Assembly (NCBI GenBank): GCA_032622095.1
Contig: CP136066.1
Location: 206,170,978 to 206,234,977, forward strand
DNA: 64,000 nt
Direction: 5' to 3'
Origin: Siphonodentalium dalli
Taxonomy: Eukaryota > Mollusca > Scaphopoda > Gadilida > Siphonodentaliidae
The position numbers and the translations under genes were made by a program. The notes below the pieces were generated by a model. It had not been told where the DNA came from. It made no database searches and saw only the letters and a program-made list of their open reading frames with translations. Positions 55,635 through 64,000 of this stretch are shown here, piece by piece. The number at the start of each line of letters is the position of its first letter. Positions within the stretch are counted from its first letter, which is position 1.

Positions 55635-56095
55635 TGTGACCCGCCATATCAAATCCAGTCGTAAGTCGGGATTTTTTTACCCTGTGCCATGCATTCTCTT
55701 ATATATGCGAGTCGACCATAGGTCGCCTCGCATATATAAGAGAATGCATTGGCCTAACAATTTTTTATCATTTTTTTTAAATAAATGTTTCTTAAATTTT
55801 TTAGGACATAAAATAAAAAACATCCATTAGGTACCCTGCAGGGAGCCCCACACATATATAGAAGCATATAGAAGAGTGTCGTCTGCTCATGTTTGTCTGG
55901 GGGTCTGTATGGGTGAAATTATAAAATTGTTAAAGAATACAAGAACAAATTATTAAAATTGTAAAAAATTGTTAGGCCAATGCATTCTCTTATATATGCG
56001 AGGCGACCTATGGTCGACTCGCATATATAAGAGAATGCATTGGCACATGGTAAAAAAAATCCCGACTTACGACTGGATTTGATATGGCGGGTCAC
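55635..56095. mobile_element. MITE family T, copy 2
   Basis: Ends TGTGACCCGCCATATCAAAT and ATTTGATATGGCGGGTCAC. Same double-hairpin core as copy 1, in inverted orientation of the linker. Confidence 0.82.
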
Positions 56096-56365
56096 GCACA
56101 GGCACCACCACAATTTATTCACATTTAATCATTTGGATATCACTGATTTAAGTCATTGATGTGCTACCCACAATGCTCTTTTGTACTGAACTGACCCTGT
56201 GGGGGCGAATTTCGGTAAATTTTGCATCCCACAGCCATGACTGTGGGATAGAGGTCGTATAGTAACTGTGATAGATAGAGCCGTTGAAACCAGAAATCTA
56301 AAGTCTAGAAATCAGCATGTATTTTTCCGTGGTCAGTTGTTCTTGTGCGAATTCTTGCATAACAG

Positions 56366-56554
56366 CAAGCCTTGATATAGTGTGTCTGTCATTTCACCCT
56401 CTGGGGACCCCATTCTGCTTACACCTCAGCAGAATGAGGTTCCAAGAGGGTGAATTTGGTGATGCTAGCCCGCCATGCGGGGTAGCGTCACTAAATTCAC
56501 CCTATGGGAACCTCATTCTGCAAATGACAGACACATGTGCTATTTCAAGGCTTG
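56366..56554. mobile_element. hAT MITE family S with perfect 8-bp duplication
   Basis: Ends CAAGCCTTGATATAGTGTGT and ATTTCAAGGCTTG, flanked by CATAACAG at 56358-56365 and 56555-56562. Internal hairpin of the family. Confidence 0.85.
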
Positions 56555-56562
56555 CATAACAG

Positions 56563-57386
56563 TGTATTGGTTCAAGTTTCCTTGGACTAAAAACAACTTG
56601 AGAAGTCTGTTGGTTCAGACCTATATTTATAGTTTTGAAAACAGCAGGGGGCGTGGCTTGATGGTCTCTGTTGGGGGGGTGTCCACCTTGAAATTTCCAA
56701 CTGGTACCTCAAACTTTCCAACCGTATGAAATGTTCTACATGACCCTTTATTACAAATGATGGTCATTTCAGACCAAAATTTGACAAAAAGTTGTAAAAT
56801 ATGCTACTGTTGGTCTAAAAACAAACTCCCCATTAATTATATAATTATTGCAAACTCAAAAAATGAAAACAATTTCAACATATATGTGGTGTAAAATTTC
56901 TAACTAATGTCGTCTCAGACATGAACTTTCCAACTGTTGAAAATTATTACCATAGATGGGGGTAAACACCCCCCACCCACCCACCCCCTTTGGAAAGACG
57001 ATAGGGGATCGAGTTATATCCTATATCGAATCTTCTTCAACACGAAAACGTCCGAAATTTTCTGTTCGATCCCAGCTCAAATTGAGATATCAACATGATA
57101 TCCTGAAAGTTTCAAGATGTGGAAAAAAATCAATCAATTTGAGAGGATTTTTTTCTTTTTTTTATGAAATTAGTGCATAGAATAAATATCTCAATAAGAT
57201 TCTGCATTGTATATCTATGTTGTGCTTAATGTTTTTGGTCTCGGCCGTAAAAAAAATTCAAACTTTGTCACGCATGTAATCTTTGGGTGAATATTACACA
57301 CTTCGACCAAAGGGGGCCGGGAACACCTTTCTATCTATATTATACGGAATGTTCCATCATCCCCCGATAACTGCCGCAATACTAAC
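56563..57386. other. Intron stretch of the AA15 gene, nothing recognised
   Basis: Low-complexity AT-rich sequence with a C-rich run near 56966-56988. No exon of fitting phase seen. Confidence 0.4.
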
Positions 57387-57804
57387 CTGTATTATATTTC
57401 CACTGGAACAAACACTGGTTGCATGATAATCCTGGTGGGAGTTTCAAGCGAACTTTATATATTCCCACTTTCCATGGTTTGGGAAGCATGTACCTCGTAC
57501 CAGAACCGTCTGCGAGACCGAGTTGGTGTTTGTTCAAACATTGCTGCGTTACTTCTACGACATTTCCAGCCGAATCGAACTCCAGGTCACCTGGTCCGGG
57601 ATTGTCGTATGCGCATAGTCGGAACTCAACCCATCCGCGGTGGTTAGCTGTGAATTCAAACTCCGCTTCTATGATGTCACCTGACTGGTATGTTTCCGTA
57701 ACCGTTCCCACATAATATTTTCCTCCTCTCTCGTGCGCTCTCGGTCTCGGTTCTGCTGGGTCTCCACACACTCCACATTTGCCACGAAATCGACCCCAAA
57801 GTTG
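57387..57804 (-). CDS. AA15 lytic polysaccharide monooxygenase (chitin-binding type-4 fold), internal exon
   Basis: Minus strand. Acceptor ACTATTTTCAG, donor ATACAG/GTTAGT, phase 0-1, 139 full codons. Starts QLWGRFRGKCGVCGDP, the standard Cys motif of AA15 enzymes, then FTANHRGWVEFRLC at about residue 52 of the exon, whose His is the second copper ligand of the histidine brace, and SCNQCLFQWKYNTG at the end. AA15 enzymes are secreted copper enzymes that oxidatively cleave chitin and, in some cases, cellulose. The preceding exon must supply signal peptide, mature N-terminal His and the first Cys pair partners; I found no such exon to 64000, so the 5' end lies outside. The split NTG/NSWG codon joins cleanly with the exon at 53928. 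Confidence 0.93.
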
Positions 57805-57880
57805 CTGAAAATAGTTTTTTTTTATATATATATATTTATTTGCGGAGAGTATATATATGACATATTCACATTATACTCAA

Positions 57881-58330
57881 AGGCCCACATAATTTTCGAA
57901 CTCCCAGATTACTTTATATAAAATATATGCCATATTATATACCATTTGAAAAGAGGAAGCTCCAAAACATTGTATTATCAACTTATCCGGTGTAATAAAC
58001 TGTGGACATGTTGTTGCCAACGCGTTTTGTCATCAAGATTGAAGTAAAAATCAGTATTATTTTCAATGCAGGGGGGATAACTCTATATATTAAAGATAGA
58101 GATCTTCCCCTTTCATTGAAAAAGTTTGAATTCTGTTGCATTATGGGTGCCAGAGGGAGGAAGTCTTCAGCAGTTTTCTATTTCTCTGTAGGCATCTTCT
58201 GAGACACAGATGTTTCAAATAGTGATGAATTATTGTATTTTAATCATATTTTATGGCATAGATTGTTATTAAAACCGTATATCAAGTCACACACAAAAAA
58301 AAATCGGCGACTCTAAAATTAAGTGGGCCT
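57881..58330. mobile_element. AGGCCCACTTAA-type MITE
   Basis: Ends AGGCCCACATAATTTTCGAA and AAATTAAGTGGGCCT, with TCAA-like flanks instead of TTAA. Lies in the upstream intron of the AA15 gene, ending 77 bp from its exon acceptor. Confidence 0.75.
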
Positions 58331-58766
58331 TTCAATATGTATATACCCCATGTGTGTTACATTAAATCATGTTCGACAATTATTGGTGAACTGCCGATTT
58401 GGTCATCGTTATTTGTCATATCCCAATAAAACTCCCCATGACACGAACCGACGTCACATCTGCTTGACCCAGATAACTAAAAGCGGTAGATAGAACAGGC
58501 GGGCGTGTGTTTTTAAGTGCGCGACCAGAGACAACATCGACGTATAATTCACATGCATGCAATATTGAGTCATAACTTAAGAGTGCTGCATGGTATAATG
58601 TCCAAACTGCAGACAGTTTGAAATCAATTCAGCTGAGTTTATAATAATTATTAAGAAAATTGCCATATGTTTGAGTCTGTTTTCGTGAGGAGTATGGTGC
58701 TGTGGTCGTTGGAGCATATTATAGTCTGAATCGCTTCGTGTTTTACACAATGTACACAGCGTCACT
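58331..58766. other. Stretch without gene
   Basis: Nothing recognised between the two MITE copies. Confidence 0.4.
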
Positions 58767-58770
58767 TTAA

Positions 58771-59043
58771 AGGCCCACTTAATTTTAGAGTCGCCGATTA
58801 TTTTTTTATAGTGACTTGATATACGGTTTTAATAACAATATATGCCATAAAATATTATTAAAATACTATAATTCATCACTATTTGAAACATCTGTGTCTC
58901 AGAAGATGCCCTCAGAGAAATAGAAAACTGCTGAAGACATCTCCCCTCTGGCACCCATAATGCAACAGAATTCAAACTTTTTCAATGAAAGGGGAAGAAC
59001 TCTATCTTTAATATATAGTGTTATTCCCCTTGCATTGAAAACA
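58771..59043. mobile_element. Half copy of the AGGCCCACTTAA MITE, inverted
   Basis: TTAA (58767-58770) then AGGCCCACTTAATTTTAGAG; the sequence is the inverse of 58060-58330 and stops at the internal hairpin (CCTTGCATTGAAAAC), so the second half is missing. Confidence 0.75.
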
Positions 59044-59380
59044 AGCAGTCGCAGACGGCGGTATCCCCCGCCGAATTGTGCAGTTGGGGAAGTGCATTCT
59101 CAATAATGTTTGCGTTCTCAGTATGTGCTAAACAAGAGGTGGAATTTTGTCAAAAAGCCTGGCTTGCGAACTCATTTTAGGTACTGGTCATGGGAACGAA
59201 TATACCAAAATAGTCGGATTCCTTATGTCATTTTGCATTTTTGGTTTGTTAAAAGCGATCTGAAAACGGATTATGTATGCCTAGTAGGTGTGTTTTCAGG
59301 ATTCACTTGTTTCCATTCTTGAATTTTGGCGGGACGGCCTAAATCGGGGTCAACATAATTTAGAGAGCGTTTCGTATTTA
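59044..59380. other. Stretch without recognised gene
   Basis: A 70-codon plus-strand frame (59110-59322, ending FSGFTCFHS) has no supporting signals. Confidence 0.35.
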
Positions 59381-59385
59381 CAGAA

Positions 59386-59740
59386 AACGATAGATGGTGC
59401 CATTTGGCGTATGGTGATCGGTACGATTTGAAACTTCTCCAAAATACTAGATATGACCGTTAAATGTATTTTTGAAAATTTTGATGTGATCGGTTCATTC
59501 TTGTTGGCTACAGTTGTGATCAAAATGTAACACTGAGCCCTATGGAGATTGTACTACTTTGGATAAATGGCGCCATTTTGCGTATTATGATACGCGCGTA
59601 CTGATATTCCTAAAAAATACTAAGTATGAAACACAGACGTAGTTTTAAAAAGAATGGATGTGATTAGATGATTCTTGCTGGGTACAGTTGCGATCAAAAT
59701 TTAACACTTAACCCTATGGAGAATTTCGTGTTATGCTCAA
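59386..59740. repeat. Diverged tandem repeat, two units of ~180 bp
   Basis: Unit themes GGTGCCATTTGGCGTATGGT / GGCGCCATTTTGCGTATTAT and TACAGTTGTGATCAAAATGT / TACAGTTGCGATCAAAATTT, each ending with an ACCCTATGGAGA-like block. Confidence 0.75.
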
Positions 59741-60027
59741 ACGTTGATTGTAATATCACTTATTGGCAATCGTGCGCAACTATATATGTAGACTAACACT
59801 AGTGTTTGACCCACTGTAACTATCCGTGATTTAATAGATGCAATATATGATATAGTTATGCATCAAGATACAGTATTTGGCAAAAGTAAGTGTCGAATGG
59901 TTTTGTAATTTCTATAATATGCAGCCTGTTGAATCAAAAGAAAATATTCACGACAAGACTGTTCACGATGTGATGACATATTATATTATTGTTTTATTTG
60001 ATACTTGTCTGTCTTGTTTTCCACTGA

Positions 60028-60352
60028 CTAGTTTTTAAAACCACATCGTTGATCATAACGGGGTGTAGTGTCACACATACACAGGTATATATAGTAGTTG
60101 TTCGTTGTCATTAACTCAATCGTTGTCATCGGAGTATATCCCACATGCACTGAGAGAATCTGTGTTTTCGCAGGATTTGTGCTACTGATAAATGGACATT
60201 TCGGCTCAGCTGAGATCTTTACTATAGCGGTATAGGCTTTGCTTTCACACTTCCCACGCCAGTTACATTTGGCCAACTTCAGTACAGCGACTGAAACCCA
60301 ACATTCACCATCAATATTCTGACCACAGTTAATCTCCACGCTTCGTGTATAG
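60028..60352 (-). CDS. Possible terminal exon of a cysteine-containing secreted protein
   Basis: Minus strand. Acceptor TTGATTTTACAG, phase 2 start, 107 codons then stop. Reads YTRSVEINCGQNIDGECWVS, then LAKCNWRGKCESKAYTAIVK, EPKCPF and TQILSVHVGYTP. The Cys spacing and the LSVHVGY segment recall the end of a SUEL/galactose-binding lectin domain, but the GDPC motif is absent, so this is only a guess. A donor-like ATA/GTAAAG inside could shorten it. Confidence 0.35.
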
Positions 60353-60890
60353 CTGTAAAATCAAGTAAATTCGAATTTCAGCTAAAGTAGAGCTTAATGA
60401 GTAAAATAGATATCAACCATAGTTGAATTTTCCTGTAAATTCCGAGTAGGTGCTTAGTAACCGTTACTAAGGAGCTATCGGGACCGGTGGCAAAGTCTCC
60501 CGATCTTATAATGATCAGTAGCCTATTTGCAGAGCATGGCTTCATAGTTTTAGAGATACATGTGCCCAACTTTGAACAAAACCAGCACCGTGTAATTAGA
60601 CACTGACTAAATTAAGGCAATACCAATGAATGATTAGTACACCATTGTGGCATTTGATTAGCAACCGTTGCTAACCCTAAATAAGACATATGGTTCACTT
60701 TGACGGCCTGGTATATCTCAAATTTCACATTTGGGTATTTACTGCATCGGAAAGCAAACGTTGAATTACGACCCTATCAGTTACAATTGCAATTTCCAGT
60801 GAATTCCCGGTATTTTCCTAGACTAAGTTTATCGATCGTATAATGATCAATGGCCCATGGGGCACTAACATGTACAGTTTCATATCTGTG
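60353..60890. other. Stretch with diverged duplicated segments
   Basis: Around 60440-60560 and 60660-60880 similar motifs recur (GTAACCGTTACTAAGG / GCAACCGTTGCTAAC, TTATAATGATCAGTAGCC / GTATAATGATCAATGGCC), suggesting an old duplication of non-coding DNA. Confidence 0.45.
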
Positions 60891-61123
60891 TCACCATTTG
60901 AACATAACCAATACCATCCGTCTATAGACACTATCTGATTTACGGGAAAATACCACGGCCCATAGTGTTGATCGGTTCAAAGCCAATTGTATTATTGGGG
61001 GAGAACGATCCATTAAGCCTAAGTCGATGGTTTGTTCACAACAGGTGGAGTCATGATACATTATGAAGGATGATGGAAGGGTCCCATCAACTATGTTCTT
61101 CGACACAGTATTGTCCCCGCACT
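60891..61123 (-). CDS. Weak exon candidate
   Basis: Minus strand. Possible acceptor GCAAGTGACACAG followed by CGDNTVSKNIVDGTLPSSF and STCCEQTIDLGLMDRSPPI. Cys-containing and protein-like, but no donor with the phase needed to join 60352 was found. May be chance. Confidence 0.18.
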
Positions 61124-61141
61124 GTGTCACTTGCATCTTGA

Positions 61142-61914
61142 TTTAAACATATTTTATTGTATATCAATTATATACATGGGGATTGGGACACAAGTTTTGT
61201 CAACTTAGTGACGCCCCTCTCCCGCACAAAAGGTATAACATAACATTTAAACAAGATGGCAGGATGAAATTGTGAATATTTAAGCAGAGAAACAGATGTG
61301 AATATTTGTACAGAGTGTGCTATGAGTGGAGTTTTATTGTGTCCAGTTTTACCCTCACGTTGTCATAAGTTGTGTCACTTGCATCTTACTGTGTTGTACT
61401 ATATATAAGACCAAGCACATAATGCACATATATATCTTCTTATAAATAAATTATCTCTTAGAGAGTGTCCAGAGATGTCTTGCCTATTTATACTGACAAT
61501 TTATTTTTATTCTTGTGGCAAAGGATTTGAGGGAGTGATTTTTTGTTATGATGACTAAGGTGTTAATTTAGTATGTGAAACATGTATCCCGGGGGATGTA
61601 TCGAGTGGACGGAGAAAGTGTTTTCTTTATCATCAGATGAACATATTTTAAACTCCCAATTTTGATAAACCCGACCAGGACTAATAGAACCATCTATATA
61701 TGCCCAGCAATATTTAGCAATACATATGGACATGATAACATTGTTTAACATTTTGAAACAATACCACCCTATCCACATGTATGGCTAAACATATCATTGG
61801 CATATATGAGTTGTTGTAATTGTTACATTGATGCTGCATGGTCGGGTTTCTCCAAATTTAATACTAAAACAGAATGACCCATAAGCTACGGTGGCTGGTT
61901 TAGGACATGGGAAA
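61142..61914. other. Stretch without recognised gene
   Basis: AT-rich. A 71-codon minus frame (61563-61778) has no clear splice sites. Confidence 0.35.
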
Positions 61915-63005
61915 ATGTTTTTTTTTATTTCGTGGCCACGAAATTACTAATTCGTGGCAACGAAATGATCATTCGTGGCGAATTATAACTGATTGACCTT
62001 TGCATATATCCAGATACCTTTCCGGTATGGTTACAATTGATGATGTTTTAGAAACAATGTATACGATCGCAGAGAAGCTACTATAAACCCATTATGGCCT
62101 GGGACCCGGGCTCTATGGGGATATGGACGTCCGATATAAACTAGCCCAGATAGAATGGGGAGACACGGGTCAGGTGGCTCCAAGACAAACTGAATACTCC
62201 TTTGTTTTTACCACAATGCATCGAATGGGAATGACATTTCACTCAGCACATTGGCCGATTTAAGTCAAATAAGGGGTTTTGTAGGGTGGGCCCAAAAACA
62301 AACTTATAAATATTCACACCTTTCAACCATACCCGATCCAAAATGGTCGCCGCTCAGAAGTGGTCAAATAGGGTACACATTATTTCTCGGTCGACCGATA
62401 TAGATCAAATAAAGGGTGTTGAACGGTGGCTCGCAAAGTAAGCTAAATTTTCACACCTTCAGCCCATTCGAGCGAAAATGATAACTGATCAGAGGGGTCC
62501 ATATATGGTACCATGCAATTGCCCCCCCCCCCCATTTTAGGTCGAAAATATATGATAGTGTGTTGTAGGGTGGCCCCTGATGAGACAAACTAAATATTCA
62601 CCCGCTTTCACCATCCTGATCCAAAATGGCCGCCCCAGATGGGTTCAAATATGGCACCTATGCAATTTCTCGGCCTCTTAACCGTTTGATGTGGTATAAT
62701 TGGTGCTGTAGGGTGGCCCCAAGATATACTGAATGTCGTGGGTGCCCCATATGTGACCCACCCCCAGGACGGCGGCAACTTTGGATCGGGTTGGTGAAAG
62801 GGGTGATTACTTAATTTGTTTTACGGGCAACCCTACAACACCCTTTATATCAAATCGCCGTGGCTCATGTCAAGATGGTGGACAACTACAACCAGGTCAT
62901 CTCTATCCGCTTCCATTACAACAATGGGACTGACGATCGTATATCACAATTAGTTATTTCGTGGCCACGAATTAGTTATTTCGTGGCCACGAATTAGTAT
63001 AAAAA
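61915..63005. mobile_element. Element bounded by TTTCGTGGCCACGAA palindromes
   Basis: ATTTCGTGGCCACGAAATTA and AATTCGTGGCAACGAAATGA stand at 61930-61970; TTATTTCGTGGCCACGAATT occurs twice at 62955-62998. The interior is mostly the ~130-bp degenerate array. Ends and duplication are not precise. Confidence 0.55.
62160..62860. repeat. Degenerate tandem array, ~130-bp units
   Basis: Recurring themes TTGTAGGGTGGCCC, ACTAAATATTCACACC, GATCCAAAATGGCCGCC and TGGTACCATGCAATT appear about five times in order, with much divergence. A C run at 62522-62533. Confidence 0.65.
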
Positions 63006-63055
63006 ATAAAAAGAATATTGCCATGTCCTAAAAGTTTTGACTGCATGACACTTAC

Positions 63056-63178
63056 ATAAATATGACTCGCAGAATTGTTAGCACACAACTCCGTATTATG
63101 CGGTACTTCGTCCTGGCAATAAACATTAATTTTGTCAATTGATGAAAAAACAACATCAATCAATTTTACAACGACATC
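63056..63178 (-). CDS. Probable internal exon of an unrecognised gene
   Basis: Minus strand. Acceptor CTAAAGTTTCAG, donor TTTAT/GTAAGT (consensus), phase 0-0, 41 codons: DVVVKLIDVVFSSIDKINVY, then CQDEVPHNTELCANNSASHI. Alternating hydrophobic strand pattern and Cys suggest an extracellular beta domain. It may belong with 60028-60352, but another exon of length 2 mod 3 would be needed between them. Could also be an exon of an upstream isoform of a neighbouring gene. Confidence 0.42.
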
Positions 63179-63550
63179 CTGAAACTTTAGTCATGATAAA
63201 CATTATATTTGTAGAATAGTGGACATTATCACTGAAGCACGTGATTGTGATGTGTATGATTGATGTGAACCACATTTTTATCAACTATTGTATCTGGTGC
63301 CCTGACTACGTTGCAAGTTAATTTGGTAAAATCACATGTAGTTACGATATATTACATGTAAGAGCCATGCATACATGTATATGATAGCCATTAAGTTCCA
63401 CACTGTGAACATTTGAGTAAATTGTCAAACTCTATATAGGGTCCAACGTTAGTTTTGTTCGCAACTGTAGTACACTACCCGCGGAGACTTATCTGACGAC
63501 ACCATTCTCAAAAATACATTTCAGAGTTATACTTGACATATGTGCATAAT

Positions 63551-63871
63551 TTCAACTCGCACAATTCATGAAAAAGCTAATCGTGTTAGTTAATATATGT
63601 ATAATCAGGAAACGCTCTTTAAATTTTTTAAACCGTCCAAACAATTTGTTTCCACTAAAATGTCAGACTGGAAACAAGTAGACTCTGAAAGTAGACCGCC
63701 ATATTTGATATGTTTGTTAATTTCAACTCGCACAATCACCAGAAGGTTAGTTATGAGGATTAATATTTGTATAATAAGCAAACGCTCTTTAAATTCTTAA
63801 AACAGTCCAAAAAAACTTTTTCCCAATGAAATTTCAACTGGACACAGGTAAACTCTGAAAGTAGACACGCT
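63551..63871. repeat. Tandem duplication, two units of ~170 bp
   Basis: AATTTCAACTCGCACAAT, AAACGCTCTTTAAATT and AACTCTGAAAGTAGAC-type blocks occur in the same order at 63550-63705 and 63718-63873, with moderate divergence. Confidence 0.8.
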
Positions 63872-64000
63872 ATTGATATAAATAAACCGTTCGCATGTCG
63901 GTTTAGACAATCCGAAATTGCGCGACCGTTGTCTTCGACCAAAGGAATCTGACTTGTGAAATCAGCGAGGATGGGGTAGGGTTAGCTTTTCTGCGATATC

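Noticed and set aside
15203-56045. MITE hairpins as possible tRNA, miRNA genes or transcription terminators
   Set aside because: They do not fold into a cloverleaf and occur as parts of TTAA-flanked elements; small-RNA production cannot be judged from sequence alone.
57900-64000. Search for the AA15 first exon (signal peptide and mature N-terminal His)
   Set aside because: No minus-strand segment encoding the expected Cys-Gly-Gly block next to a signal peptide was found, so it should lie beyond 64000.

Overview
The window is eukaryotic nuclear DNA, AT-rich, with few and short exons and very many transposable-element remnants. A CEP63-type centriole gene, an AA15 lytic polysaccharide monooxygenase (LPMO) gene and several repeat families headed by GTCC microsatellites together suggest a lophotrochozoan, most likely a bivalve mollusc. 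The taxon is an inference; the exon structures are read directly from the sequence.

Layout. 0-12 kb is repeats: foldback elements, an element packed with GTTGCGT motifs (1.83-2.76 kb), and a 5.3-kb DNA transposon with roughly 700-bp terminal inverted repeats (3.68-8.97 kb) holding a broken Academ-like coding region. This transposon sits in one copy of a duplicated segment; the second copy (10.3-11.86 kb) keeps the empty insertion site. 12.25-40.53 kb, plus strand, carries 15 exons of a CEP63/DEUP1-family coiled-coil gene. All splice phases match and the conserved C-terminus and stop are present; only the N-terminal ~95 residues lie outside. Its introns are largely mobile elements: TTAA-flanked piggyBac-like MITEs with a shared double-hairpin core, hAT MITEs with perfect 8-bp target duplications, a LINE tail, and a 13-bp satellite. 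Several MITEs end within 10-30 bp of splice sites.

40.7-47.7 kb is again transposons, including a 1.5-kb hAT element that carries a reverse-transcriptase remnant and has split a MITE hairpin. 47.8-51.3 kb, minus strand, holds one convincing terminal exon and one possible upstream exon of an unrecognised gene. 52.78-57.80 kb, minus strand, holds two exons of an AA15 LPMO gene: catalytic core, Thr-rich linkers and a C-terminal Cys-rich tail. The exon with the signal peptide and first copper histidine is not in view. 60.0-63.2 kb, minus strand, holds two possible exons of a cysteine-containing, probably secreted protein of unknown family.

The genes show no shared pathway. The main biology visible is a centriole-duplication scaffold gene, a secreted chitin/cellulose oxidase gene, and the way MITE families have built, duplicated and crowded the introns between them.
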